From Protopterus annectens (Eukaryota > Chordata > Ceratodontiformes > Protopteridae), in contig NC_056730.1 of NCBI RefSeq assembly GCF_019279795.1, forward strand, positions 607,682,198 through 607,746,197: a DNA stretch of 64,000 bases. Reading direction: 5' to 3'. The number at the start of each line of letters is the position of its first letter. Position 1 is the stretch's first letter. Below the pieces are notes generated by a model. It had not been told where the DNA came from. It did no database searches and was given only the letters and a program-made list of their open reading frames with translations. The position numbers were made by a program, and so were the translations under genes. This document shows positions 21,552 to 32,346 of the stretch, piece by piece.

Positions 21552-24331
21552 ATGCTACTCAATGCTAGAAGTCTAAACCTCAAAATGCACTCACTCGAGG
21601 CACTCCTTAAAATGGAGAACATTGACATCTGTGCAGTGACAGAGACCTGGTTCAAAGCTCCAGAGAGCACCCCTGCATTACCAGGCTTCAATTCATACCA
21701 CACCTTTCGGCCACCTAACCCAGAAAGAAGCACTAAAGGCGGAGGTGTGTCCATATTCATTAAGGATATCCACACCTCCAGGCTAGTTGCACAGCATAAT
21801 GCATCCGAGATTATCCAAGTGCAAATAACTCTGGGCAAGACCAAGAATCCAAACTGTAGCTTGCTACAGACCCCCCATCATGCCCCAGGATTCACACTCC
21901 TCATTTCTTGATACACTGGAAAGTATTAGGGTACAACCCAACACCCTAATAATGGGCGATTTCAACTACCCCACCATTAACTGGGAAAACTACTCATGTA
22001 CCAACTCTTTTGCTCAACGTTTTCTAGAATTCATAAATTCCAACGCCTTGGATCAACTTATTCACACCCCCACCAGGGGCAGCAATATCCTAGACCTGGT
22101 CATTACCAACATGGGAAACCAGTGTTCCACACCAGAGTTCAATTTCTCATTGGTCAGATCCGACTACAAGCTTATCAGCCTAGACATCCACATCCCACCC
22201 CCAGCCCCAATTAGGGAAACCATCATAAAAAACTTCTCAAAAGCCAACTTCACACTTCTTAAGACAGAAGTGGCAAACTTCATGACACCCATGCAGATGG
22301 ACAATAGAGGTATGACTGCCGAATCCTACACAAATGCACTTTATAAGCACTTACACGAATGCATGGTTCATGCTATCCCTAATAGAACCAAGATGTTATC
22401 CTCCAAAAAAAGGAAGCCAATCTGGTGGTCCTCTGCCATAAGTAAACTCTACAAAAGAAGAAAGAAACTGTTGCAAAAAAGAGTAAAATCCCATGACTGG
22501 AGGAACTCCCTGGTCAACCTCAGTAAGAAGCTGAGATCCCTCATAAAATCCTCCAAAGCTAGTTACGAAAACAAAATTGCCACTGACTCTAAAGACAACC
22601 ACAAAGTATTCTATAGCTATGTCAAGAATCTAAATGGGAACACTCAGATCTGCTCTGAGTTACAGCATAATGGCACTAAATATACAGAACCAACTGATAT
22701 TGCCAACATCCTAGCAGATAGGTTCAGTGCTAACTTTACCCCCCTCTCACCCCATAGAGGGCCCATCTCTATACCCGAAGAATGCAAAGTTCCTATAATC
22801 ACGGCTGCACAGGTAAAAAACACACTCTCCAAAGCCAAGAACACAGCATCCATGGGACCTGACAATATCTCAGGGTGCATTCTACACGAACTACAGAATG
22901 AACTGGCACCCTACCCAAGCACCATGTTCAATCATAGCCTCACCTCAGGCTTTGTACCCACTGAATGGCGCACTGCAACAGTTATCCCACTCCACAAAGG
23001 GGGAGCCACGACGGACCCTGGGAACTACCGCCCCATTAGCCTGACGAGCCTGGTCTGCAAGGCCATGGAACGTATCATCATGGAACTCATAAACAAAGAC
23101 ATTGGTAATCTCCAGACTCTGGACCCTGCTCAGTTTGGATTTGTAAAAGGCAGATCATGTCTCCTAAACCTGATTGACTTCTTTGAAGCAGTCATCAAAG
23201 CCATAGATGAGGTTAAAATGGTTCACACAGCTTATCTAGATCTCGCCAAGGCTTTCGACACCATCCCCCACTCTGGAATTATAGATAAGCTCACTAAACT
23301 AGGTATAAATCCCTATGTCACAAGATGGGTTGCCAACTGGCTCACGGACAGAACACACACTGTGAAAGTACTGGATTCCAAATCTGACATCAGACCAGTG
23401 ACAAGTGGAGTACCACAGGGTTCAGTCCTGGGTCCTCTCCTGTTTGGTATCTACTTCTCTGAAGTGCAGGCCAACACAGAAGGTCTTTATTAACAAAGTT
23501 TGCAGATGACTGCAAACTAGGAGCCATAATCGAAACTCCTCACGATGTGGACAAACTACAAAAGGGCCTCACTGAGACAGATACCTGGTGTCAAAGCCAT
23601 GGCCTGAAGCTCAATGCCAAAAAGTGTATTGTCATCCCCTTTGGTAAAAACTCTGTACCCATGAACTACCACATAGCTGGTAGTCTACTTAATGCCGAAA
23701 ATGTGATAAGAGACCTTGGGACACAGGTGGACAGTAGTCTCTCCTTTGATAATCACATCGCCACAGTGGTCAGGAAATCCTTCTACGTGGCTCATCTCAC
23801 AGAAAAAAAGAGGTCATTGTTCCCCTCTACTCATCACTCATTAGACCCATTATAGAGTACAATGCCCCTTTTGGTATGTACCTCACAAGACATCTACAAC
23901 AACTGGAAAGACCACAGAAATACCTCACAAAGACGATTACTGGCCTCAAACAGATGCCCTATGCAGACCATCTCAAAAAGCTACAGCTTTACTCCATCGC
24001 ATATCGCCTACTCAGGGGCGATCTCTGCCTAACATACAAAGCTATGTCAAACCCAGAGCTGTTGGACATGCTCCACTTAAAGAAATCCCAATCCCTCTGA
24101 GCTACATGCTCTAGGGACCTTAACCTTGTCACCACAATAAACAGAACATGCTGGAGGGATAGATTCCTGTCCCAGAGACTTCCCATACTCTGGAACAGAC
24201 TACCTATCTATGTCAAACAGAGCTCCTCATTAGCACTCTTCAAGAAAAATCTTGATGATTGGATGGGAAATGGGAAATTCACCCCGGGGATCACTTCTGT
24301 GGCTCTGCTCGACAGGGGCACAGGAAAATAA
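21552..24331 (+). pseudogene. CR1 copy B ORF2, endonuclease and reverse transcriptase
   Basis: ORF2 opens at the ATG at 21552. A frameshift near 21838 is followed by 537 open codons (21880-23493) covering the rest of the endonuclease (MGDFNYPTINWE, SDYKLI), the linker and most of the RT (FVKGRSC, LDLAKAFDTIPHSG, GVPQGSVLGPLLF). A deletion at about 23488 shifts the frame just before FADDCKLG, which keeps the catalytic ADD. A deletion of about 15 bases near 23800 and a TGA at 24098-24100 follow. Compared with copy A the core RT is better kept. Confidence 0.85.
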
Positions 24332-24423
24332 TTTTCTTGGGTGGCGAAAGCCAGGGTATATTTTTTGGCTAGGCTTGTATGGGCCCTAGGGCCGATAGCC
24401 TAGTACCTACCTATGAACCTATG

Positions 24424-25536
24424 TAATGCGTACTAAAATCTTAAGCTGAGATGTAAATATCCACGCAAAGTGGACTGTAAATCACAACTGCAAAACGAAA
24501 GCATGAACCCTTAATAATTTCAAAACAGGAGGCATCAAATGTGGTGGGCAGGAGAGTAAGTGACTGCACTGCCATGTGTCCCCACCTTAGGGAAAGAAAA
24601 TACACATTTGGCAAAATATGCAGAGAAATATAATGGGTCCGAAGGCATAATGTCCCCACTAAACACCCTCAGCAAATAAAAAGTCTACATCTTGTGCAAC
24701 CAATCATCAAGATAACTAATCTCTCCTAAGCTCAGGAAGTATAACTCAGTTTTGCTGTTACACTACTTGCTAGAAAGTGCTGATTACAATACCTATTTCT
24801 TGCCATATTCAGTTAAATGCCATAACACAGGTGTCTCCATCTCCTCAAAGCTAGTAAGGGAGCATTCCCTTAATTTTATGTGTCTACTCAGAAATCATCA
24901 AGATCACATACCAGATTCCCAGTGTGGAATAAAAGCATACCCAGTACAGCTATTATATTAAGTTCCTGGGAAACAGCTGTCAGATTTCCACATGTAACGG
25001 CTTTCATGAAAGATGTGTAGAGGTGGGAAATCCCCTTCTCTATGTCCCTGGTCATCCAGAATACAATTCATTATAGTTACCACTGCTCCTTTTAAGCAGA
25101 TGGACACAAAATGGTGAGAAGGGATATATACCTTGATAGTGAAACTGTTAGTACTCTACCACCTCACCAAAAAAGAAAAAAAAAAAAGAAGGGTTCAAGT
25201 CTAGGAAATACCCCCAGTAAGGCTGACTTTCATCTGGTTCCATTAACATCCAAAGGCATAGTAGAAAACCAAATGTCATCTCTGTGCTCTGAGCCGCCTT
25301 ATACCTAAACTGTTCCTATGGGCTATACCTTGTTTCACTTAGTCCAACCTTTGATGAAGTCATACACATTTCATTGTAAATGAGAACTAACTACAAAAGG
25401 ACCACATATTCCACAAGCTTTCTACAATGCAACAGAACCGTAGCTGGTTCAGTTAGTGCCCTGGACCAGTGCTATGAACCAGTGCCCCACCCCCTCAGCT
25501 TTTCAAACGAAGAGCAAAAAAAAAAAGCACTTCACT
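24424..25536 (+). other. no recognisable gene or element
   Basis: AT-rich sequence without a supported coding frame. A poly-A-rich tract (25165-25190) is the only notable feature. Confidence 0.4.
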
Positions 25537-26004
25537 GTAATAAGCTGTAAGTGATTGGCTTATTACAGTTAGATCTATGCACACCCCCGCCCAAAAAAAG
25601 ATGTTCCTTTTACTGGCACACCAACCAGGTGACCAGATGCATGACACACATCCCCTTCCCTCCTGCCCCAGGCATTCAGTTCTTGTTTCTGTACCTTGAC
25701 CCCAACCCTGTTTTAACATATGACATTTTATTTAAAAAAATAAAGCTTTTCTTCTTTTATAATGTAGCAAGCAGTCGCTACACTTTATATCTGCCTACAT
25801 GGAGCACTCCAGTGCTCATGTTGTAATTTAAAAAAAAAACTTTGGTACTTACGTATTATCGCAAGATTTCAAATGTCAAAGAATGTGTGTCATGCATCTG
25901 GTCACCTGGTTGGTGTACCAGTAAAAGGAGCATCTTTTTTGGGGGGGGGGGGGGGTGTGCATAGATCTAACTGTAATAAGCCAGTCACTTACAGCTTATT
26001 ACAT
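25537..26004. repeat. large inverted repeat, arms of about 118 bp
   Basis: The left arm 25537-25655 (TGTAATAAGCTGTAAGTGA...) and right arm 25883-26004 are reverse complements with few mismatches, separated by about 227 bases. Each arm itself contains a smaller inverted pair (GTAATAAGC and GCTTATTAC). The right arm holds a 16-base G run (25938-25955) where the left has CCCCCGCCC. It resembles a foldback element or an inverted duplication; no target duplication is clear. Confidence 0.75.
25765..25842 (+). repeat. direct repeat of about 76 bp, first copy
   Basis: The unit runs from GTAGCAAGCAGTCGCTACA to a poly-A stretch and contains CATGGAGCACTCCAGTGCTCA. A second copy is at 26787-26862 and a weaker third at about 26866-26960. 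The first and second copies lie immediately outside the TIR element at 25843-26777. Confidence 0.6.
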
Positions 26005-26777
26005 GTTTGTGCAAAACGATGTCTGGTAACCTAAGAAGGAGAGTGTAAACTCTTCACTACTATTGTGTCTGAGTAGTTTTGACATATGAAGAGGAATAAC
26101 ATGAAAATTTCTCTTTCTGGGGAGTGTCCATTCGTGACCTATACATAGGAGTGGTGCTTTGCAGTCATCGTTAATGTTAGAAGTCATGAAAGTCAACGCT
26201 TTCCCCACAAGACAGCCGGACCCTTTCAAACACCTTTATGTGAACACTGTGTCATCAATTTTTGGGGGATATGTGTGTGAATCACTCAGCATTTATAGCA
26301 CATGTTGCCAGTACTGTGGCTGGTTCAGATTAGCAGAACTGTCTGTGCGAAGCGGGGTAATGTCTGAAACCCCTGGCACAGGAGTTCCACTAGCAGGAAA
26401 GGGAGCAGTCAGTGAGGGATGGATCACTGTCCCATTACATAGTAGTTGTTAAAGGCGCTTGTGTTTTCGAGGAGTACTGGCCATGAACAGTTAGATGGTA
26501 TGTCCCTGAATAACTTGCCTTTGCTGAGGTTGTGCTCAGGAATGCGGGAATTGCAATGCAGTGCAGCACTGTGCAGATCACGGAACAAATGAGACATGAC
26601 CCCCAGGATCCGAAAAAATTGACTGTTGTTTCTCTTCAGGCCTCATACCCAACTGTGACCTGCTACTACATACTTGCTCACACACCCCTTTCAAGGTTAA
26701 GAAATATGTTTTGGCAGAAACACTTCCATTTCAGCCAGTATGTAAATGTGGTTGTGATAATACGTAAGTACCAGATC
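25843..26777. mobile_element. non-autonomous TIR element (GTATTATCGCAA family)
   Basis: The left end reads TGGTACTTACGTATTATCGCAA and the right end is its reverse complement with one change (GTGATAATACGTAAGTACCA). The roughly 930-base body has no transposase-like coding. The same terminal motif bounds the element at 31408-32138, so this is a family. The flanks are two copies of a 76-base repeat, which could be a pre-existing tandem repeat into which it inserted. Confidence 0.6.
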
Positions 26778-26786
26778 TTTTTAAAC

Positions 26787-26960
26787 TGTAGCAAACACTT
26801 GTTACAGTTTATACCCTGTCTGCATGGAGTGCTACAGCACTCAGGTTTTAATTTAAAAAAATGTTTTTTTAAACTGTATCAAACTGTTTGCTACAATGCA
26901 GAAAGTGGTTGCTACAGTTCAGACTAAACACAGAATACTACAGTGCTCAGGTTTGACTGC
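26787..26960 (+). repeat. second and third copies of the 76-bp repeat
   Basis: Copy two at 26787-26862 aligns with 25765-25842 in direct orientation; a further diverged copy (CTACAGTGCTCAGG) follows to about 26960. They look like a small minisatellite. Confidence 0.5.
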
Positions 26961-27279
26961 AAATGCAGTACCAGGTTTTAAATCGTGATCTGCTGATCAC
27001 TTCCCCCAACTGCGCCTAGGGCTGTTGCTCCTCTTGCCACACCCTAGCTATGCTACTGCAGTCCAGCTTGGCCACAGGCACTCTGCATACACACCCTACT
27101 GACAGGCTTGCAGTACAAATCTGTAAAGTCCCTCAAACATTGGTGAGTTAACAAATACACAGTAATTCTGTTAATAAAATAGCTGATGTCATGACATCAG
27201 GTAATGATACAAAACACTAAACTGTGCTGTTCAGTAATGGCACCTGTATCAGGATAATGATGCAGCTTTAATTCCACAT
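26961..27279 (+). other. no recognisable gene
   Basis: Short unique-looking sequence up to the RTE target duplication. No coding signal. Confidence 0.4.
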
Positions 27280-27320
27280 AAAATAGCAGCATACTGATCT
27301 TCTTCTTTCTGCTGCTCCCG

Positions 27321-28327
27321 TTAGGGGTCGCCACAGCAGATCAACTGTTTCCATTTCTTCCTGTCCTCTGCATCTTGCTCTGTCACACCAACCACCTGCA
27401 TGTCCTCTCTCACCACATCCATAAACCTTATCTTAGGCCTTTCTCTTTTCCTGTTACCTGGCAGCTTCATCCTTAGCATCTTTTTCCCAATATACTCTGC
27501 ATCCCTCCTCAGCACATGTCCAAACCAACGTAATCTTGCCTCTCTGGCTTTGTCTCCAAACCTTCCAACCTGGGCTGACCCTCTAATATACTTATTCCTA
27601 ATCCTGTCCATCTTCATCACACCCAGTGCAAATCTTAACATCTTCAACTCTGTCACGTCAAGCTCTGACTCCTGCCTTTTTGTCAATGCCACTGTCTCCA
27701 ACCCATATAACATAGCTGGTCTCACTAACCTCTTGCAAACCTTCCCTTTCACTCTTACTGGTACTCATCTGTCACAAATCACTCCTGACACTCTTCTCCA
27801 CCCATTCCACCCTGCCTGTACTCTCTTCTTCACTTCTCTTCCACACTCACCATTACTCTGAACTGTTGATCCCAAATATTTAAACTCATCCACCTTCGCC
27901 ACCTCTACTCCCTGCATCCTCACCATTCCTCTATCCTCCCTCTCATTCACACACATATATTCTGTCTTAGTCCTGCTGACCTTCATTCCTCTTCTCTCTA
28001 GAGCATATCTCCATCTCTACAGGGTCTCCTCCACCTGTTCCCTACTCTCACTACAGATCACAATGTCATCTGCAAACATCATAGTCCACGGGGACTCCTG
28101 TCTGATCTCGTCTGTCAACCTGTCCATCACCATTACAAATAAGAAAGGGCTCAGAGCTGATCCTTGATGTAATCCCACCTCCACCTTAAACGCATCTGTC
28201 ACTCCCACCGCACACCTCACCGCTGTCACACTACCCTCGTACATATCCTGTACCACTCTTACATACTTCTCTGACACTCCCGACTTCCTCATACAATACC
28301 ACAACTCCTCTCTAGGCACCCTGTACA
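27321..28327 (-). pseudogene. RTE RT, C-terminal half
   Basis: From high to low: YRVPREELWYCM, VGLHQGSALSPFLF, WTMMFADDIVICSE (catalytic FADD kept), SRTKTEYMCVNERE, EFKYLGSTVQSNGECG, RPAMLYGLETVAL, ARLRWFGHVLRRD, ending with CGDP. These are signature blocks of RTE-clade reverse transcriptases. Frame changes near 28017, 27986 and 27760 and a stop break it. The 3' end (GTGGCGACCCCTAACGGGAG) lies just past the stop at 27330-27298. The upstream endonuclease is absent. Confidence 0.9.
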
Positions 28328-28642
28328 TTGTTTAATGAAATTTTGGAAAGTGAGAGGATGCCTGAGGAATGGAGAAAAAGTGTTTTGGTACCAATTTTTA
28401 AGAATAAGGGTGATGTGCAGAGCTGTAGTAACTACAGAGGGATTAAACTGATCAGTCACAGCATGAAGTTATGGGAAAGAGTAGTGGAAGCTAGGTTAAG
28501 AAGGGAGGTGATGATTAGTGATCAGCAGTATGGTTTCATGCCAGGAGAGAGCACTACAGATGCGATGTTTGCTTTGAGAGTGTTGATGGAGAAGTACAGA
28601 GAAGGTCAGAAAGAGTTGCATTGTGTCTTTGTGGATTTAGAG
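28328..28642 (+). pseudogene. RTE RT, inverted N-terminal part
   Basis: An open 105-codon stretch reads FNEILESERMPEEWRKS, NYRGIKLISHSMKLWE, QYGFMPGESTTDAMF and VFVDLEK, the RT blocks that precede YDRVPRE in RTE. It is the 5' part of the same insertion in opposite orientation. Its reading frame is uninterrupted, which suggests the insertion is not very old. Confidence 0.9.
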
Positions 28643-28661
28643 AAAATAGCAGCATACTGAT

Positions 28662-29740
28662 AACACAGTAATAATCACAGTTTGTTTCACAAAAGTGAGC
28701 TGGGGAGCTATGTCTTATGGGAACTAAGCATTCTTAAATGTACAAGCACGTTTAAAGAACAGATATTATGGCACCTAGTCTTTTTGATTTTCCAGGAAAA
28801 AAGTATACAGATTGGACTTCACACTGAAGCACCAAGGGCAAAACAATTGTCCAAGCCCAAGCTGACAATTATATATTTACTCCCTTGATAAAAGGGTAGT
28901 CACTGCCCTCCCCATTTTTCCTAGAGTTAATTGTGGTTACTGCTACCATCTCAAACCTCAGTATGTAGCAACTGATGTCTAAACCAAAAGAGGCTCTGTC
29001 TCTCACCGGCGGTATGATGACTAGGGAGATCTTACTGTCATTTGACTGAATAAATCTCTCCATACAGTGGCTCATTATGATATCCATGTCATGTCACAAT
29101 GGCAATCTTAAAAAATACATTATAAGAAAAAAAAGACAGAAATTTCAGTAATACTATGATTTAAGTTTTAAAGATCACTAAATAAGAGAACGTAGTTTCA
29201 AACAAATCTAATGTTCAGGACATAGCTGCTCCTTTGATGATGCATCATTCATTCTAATAAGGATATCTCAGGTTGCAATTGTTCTATTTCACCGATTGGA
29301 TGATTGGTTGGTTAATTCCATGTTTTCTTCTCCTTCTGACTCTTCTGCCCAGTTCACTAAGTGTTGAAACCGTTGAGTCTGCTAAAGGAAAAAAGAGCCA
29401 TTGGTGATACTTCTGAAGTTGATCCTGGCTCTTTTATTGATTAGTAGCTTTTTTCACTCTCCCTGAGTTCTTTCACTGTAAAAGATTTTCACCACAGTAC
29501 AGGGAAAAGGGGTTGTTTCCTCTATGAGACTGATGCAGTCAGTGGTAGTGAGGAACTGTGCCGTTCATTTATCCTATCATGTTGCTGGTTATATAATAAA
29601 GACACTGATTTGTAGACTGGTGGAGTTCCTTTGTTACATAATATGACTTCATACAGCAGAAGACTTATCAGTCTATTTGGAATCTGTTCTGTGAGTGGGC
29701 CACCACTATACAAGACAAGGTGTACCCTACAGATGTGAAG
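28662..29740 (+). other. no recognisable gene or element
   Basis: AT-rich sequence with only short frames. Confidence 0.4.
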
Positions 29741-29741
29741 A

Positions 29742-29835
29742 ATCTGGATTTCACCAAGGCTTTTTACAATTTGCCTCATAAGAGGTTGGCAGAAAAATTT
29801 AAAAAATATGGGGTGGTACCCAGTATTATGCTATT
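29742..29835 (+). pseudogene. short LINE RT fragment
   Basis: The frame reads LDFTKAFYNLPHKRL and then AEKFKKYGV, the RT block with the first catalytic Asp (YLDFxKAFDxVPHKRL in CR1/Rex1-type LINEs). It is too short to place in a clade. It may belong to the same family as the RT remnant at 35090-36000. Confidence 0.55.
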
Positions 29836-30004
29836 TAATAAAATACATGTTCTACATAGTTTTAGGGTGTCTGCATGTCTTCCTGATTATCTGACACACA
29901 ATGTTCTATTTAGGTCTATGTTTAATATGTATCTTTAGGGGTTCTGCTTGTCTGCTTGACTGTGTAGTATGTTTTAAGATGTCTTTATTTAGCTGTTACA
30001 GATC

Positions 30005-30125
30005 TGTATTTAATTATTTATTTACTTAATATGTTTATTAATATTTATTAACCTGGTATGTGGTCTGGTCTAAGGACCCTTTTAGCCATGACCCAGGTCA
30101 TAGGGAGCTCCAAGCACAATTATGA
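30005..30125 (-). mobile_element. LINE 3' tail, L2-like, minus strand
   Basis: The minus strand reads a GC-richer end (CATGGCTAAAAGGGTCC, GACCAGACCACATACC) followed by an AATAAATATTAATAAA-type tail, the layout of L2-group LINE 3' ends. The same 3' end recurs at 31355-31407 plus 32139-32200. It is severely 5'-truncated. Confidence 0.55.
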
Positions 30126-30179
30126 CTCTTGTTCATATCCTGTACATAAAAAATTGCATTTGATTGTGCTGCTGAAGTG

Positions 30180-31340
30180 CAAAGGTTTTCTTATTTATTT
30201 ATTTGTTTGTTTACTTGTTTCCTTTGATAAACATGGAAGGCTGACTGGGACAAGACTCATTGTCAGTGGAGGCCTGATAGAAGAACTTCAAACAGTTAAA
30301 AAGAAATTCACAAAGTAAAAATGATATGCAGTACATTACAATTTAAAGTACATTGTAAGGTAATGTTTAAGTGAACATGGCAGAACTTATTCTGGCATAT
30401 AATGTTTTTGACAGTGCATGTAACATGTAATACATTGGTTTTAGACAACATGTATAACTGGTTATACACTAGTTTTATGTTGTTATACTCTGATTTTATT
30501 TGTCGAAGTATAGGAAGCTGCTTTCCAGATGACAAATATTTGAGCAGTAGTGATTGCAACTTCTCCAGCTGGTATGTAGAAATTACTTGTTATGGCATAT
30601 AGTTAATGATAGACAGTAGTTAGGATAGGAGTAGATATAGGAGGAAGAAAGGTGAAAGGTACAATGAAAATGAATAAGGAAAGAAGTAAAGAAGAAGTCA
30701 AAGTAGGCTGATGAAGAGTGAAAGATTACACTAGGATTAAAGTGATGCTCATGAGTTCGTATTAAATAGAAGTTTATGAGTAGTTACAATTCCAACAGTT
30801 TGATTTTCAAATTATAAGAAATATACACAGAGTTGGAACCAGAGCTGACATACTTAACCACTGTCAGTATGATATGTTCCTTTGTATTCATCCTGTAGGT
30901 GCAATTTTATTTTTTTTAAGTTAAGAATGCAAACTTATTATCTACTGTTAAGTCCTGAGGCAGTGAATTCCTTGCTGCCAGTGCTGTTTTAGAAAATGCC
31001 CTTTCTGGTATTGTTAAGCTGAAACTACACCTGTATAGATTGCCTGCGTCTTCATAAGTGGTTCTAAATGAGTAAAAATGAGTTCTTTAGTTTATTTTGT
31101 ATTGAAGCAGTGGTACTAACTCAAGTAAGCTAATTTGTTGGTGAGAGAGTTTAATAATAGTGTAGGATCTGATTGTTGTTGTTAGGACTACCTAATGTAA
31201 TAAAGTGGTGATGCCTGCTATAAGAGAGTATAATAAAGTGACAAATTTTAAGTTTAGCATTCTGGGAAGAGGTTAGTCCTGATATTCTGCAATCCTTAAT
31301 AAAATCTTTGTTTGACCTCTAATCAGTGAGTATAGTATTG
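30180..31340 (-). mobile_element. LINE 3' part, L2-like, minus strand
   Basis: The tail is (AATAAATA)n at 30186-30215, preceded on the minus strand by AGGCCTCCACTGACAATGAG and CCCAGTCAGCC, a second L2-like 3'-end type. Further upstream (31075-30930) the minus strand encodes a LINE ORF2 C-terminus: FSLTIPERAFSKTALAARN then SLPQDL. The rest is 3'UTR or undetermined. Confidence 0.55.
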
Positions 31341-31399
31341 AATGTGAAATCCATACATATTTATTTATTATATGTTACCCAGAGATGTGGACTAGTCTA

Positions 31400-32146
31400 G
31401 AGTCTCGGTATTTATGTATTATCGCAACCACACATTGTCAGCATTCAAGGCATTCTGGGCAACATTCCATTCTCAGTGAACTAACGTGCTGTCAAGAATG
31501 CCATGAAAGGTAAGAATACATGGTTGTGATAATACATTAAACATGCTCTTTTAAACATGTCCTTGTATGCAATCGCGGTGTTATTTTTTTCAGTGTGGTT
31601 GCATTAAAAAAAATAAGTATTATTACAACCACTCTGAAAACATAAGCAGAAGACACTTTTTTTTTTAAAAGTATTATCACACTCCACGCTTGACGATGCT
31701 TTCTGGGTTGGCTGTTATGCAACCACACTTCCCCTTGGAAAACAGTGTCACAAAAGAACTTGCCTGAATGTTTTTTTTTTTTTTTTTTTGGGGGGGGGGG
31801 GGGGAGTCAACTTCTTCTGTTATCAGCTTTATTTCTGTATTTCTGCAATATTTTCCGATGCAATCAGATTAGATGACTTGCTTGAAATCTGTGTTCTAAC
31901 AACCATGTTAAATATGTATGTGTACTAACTCTTAGACTGCTATACTTCACAACAGGGGGGAATACTCCAAGGTAAAACAACATCAGGTGTAGCATACATT
32001 CCTCCACATTATCACCAAACCAGACACAGTCATTCCAGTAGCTGTAAGTATGCTTTAGATGCTTTAGAATATGAACATGAACGTGCTAGATGGCCTGAGA
32101 GAAAGCTGACAATGTGTGGTTGCGATAATACTTACCAGAGACTCTT
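31400..32146. mobile_element. non-autonomous TIR element with 8-bp target duplication
   Basis: The ends are inverted: GGTATTTATGTATTATCGCAA followed by CCACACATTGTCAGC on the left (from 31408), and the complement of GGTAAGTATTATCGCAACC and ACACATTGTCAGC on the right (to 32138). Flanks AGAGTCTC (31400-31407) and AGAGACTC (32139-32146) form an 8-base duplication with one mismatch. The empty site can be read in the related LINE tail at 30066-30110. Inside are further inverted copies of the motif (31520, 31615) and a T-run/G-run junction at 31770-31805. No transposase is coded. Confidence 0.65.
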
Positions 32147-32346
32147 TTTAGCCATGGCACTGAGGCAAAGTAACACTGACAGTTGATACACAGTACAAAT
32201 AAATAAGAACAGATTTAAGAGGTATAAAACAAGTATACATATGGAGTCAAACTCAAAGGAATTACAAGTAAAAATATCTGTCTTACTAAACTAAATAATG
32301 TACATTATGTATAACAAATAAGCACAATATAGTTAATAGCATGGCA

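Larger units (their letters stand above)
21243..24423 (+). mobile_element. CR1-clade LINE copy B, 5'-truncated
   Basis: The copy starts inside ORF1 (homologous to 9424 of copy A) and runs to the CTATGAAC tail. Sequence identity to copy A is high throughout, so both belong to the same recent subfamily. The 5' truncation is typical of incomplete target-primed reverse transcription. Confidence 0.85.
27280..28661 (-). mobile_element. RTE-clade LINE with twin-priming inversion and 19-bp TSD
   Basis: The insertion is bounded by a perfect 19-base target duplication, AAAATAGCAGCATACTGAT, at 27280-27298 and 28643-28661. From 27299 to about 28327 the element reads on the minus strand (RT C-terminal half and 3' end, finishing in AGAAAGAAGAAGA). 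From 28328 to 28642 the preceding part of the RT reads on the plus strand. The two parts meet with no more than a codon lost (DLEK at the end of one, VYRVPRE at the start of the other). This is the structure left by twin priming. Confidence 0.9.

Noticed and set aside
26159..26927. Possible host exons in two open frames near 26.2 and 26.6 kb
   Set aside because: No recognisable domain, no convincing splice signals, and most of the region lies within the TIR element.
27400..27861. Open frame of 153 codons on the plus strand
   Set aside because: Antisense of the RTE RT C-terminal half; Ser/Pro/Leu-rich with no family pattern.
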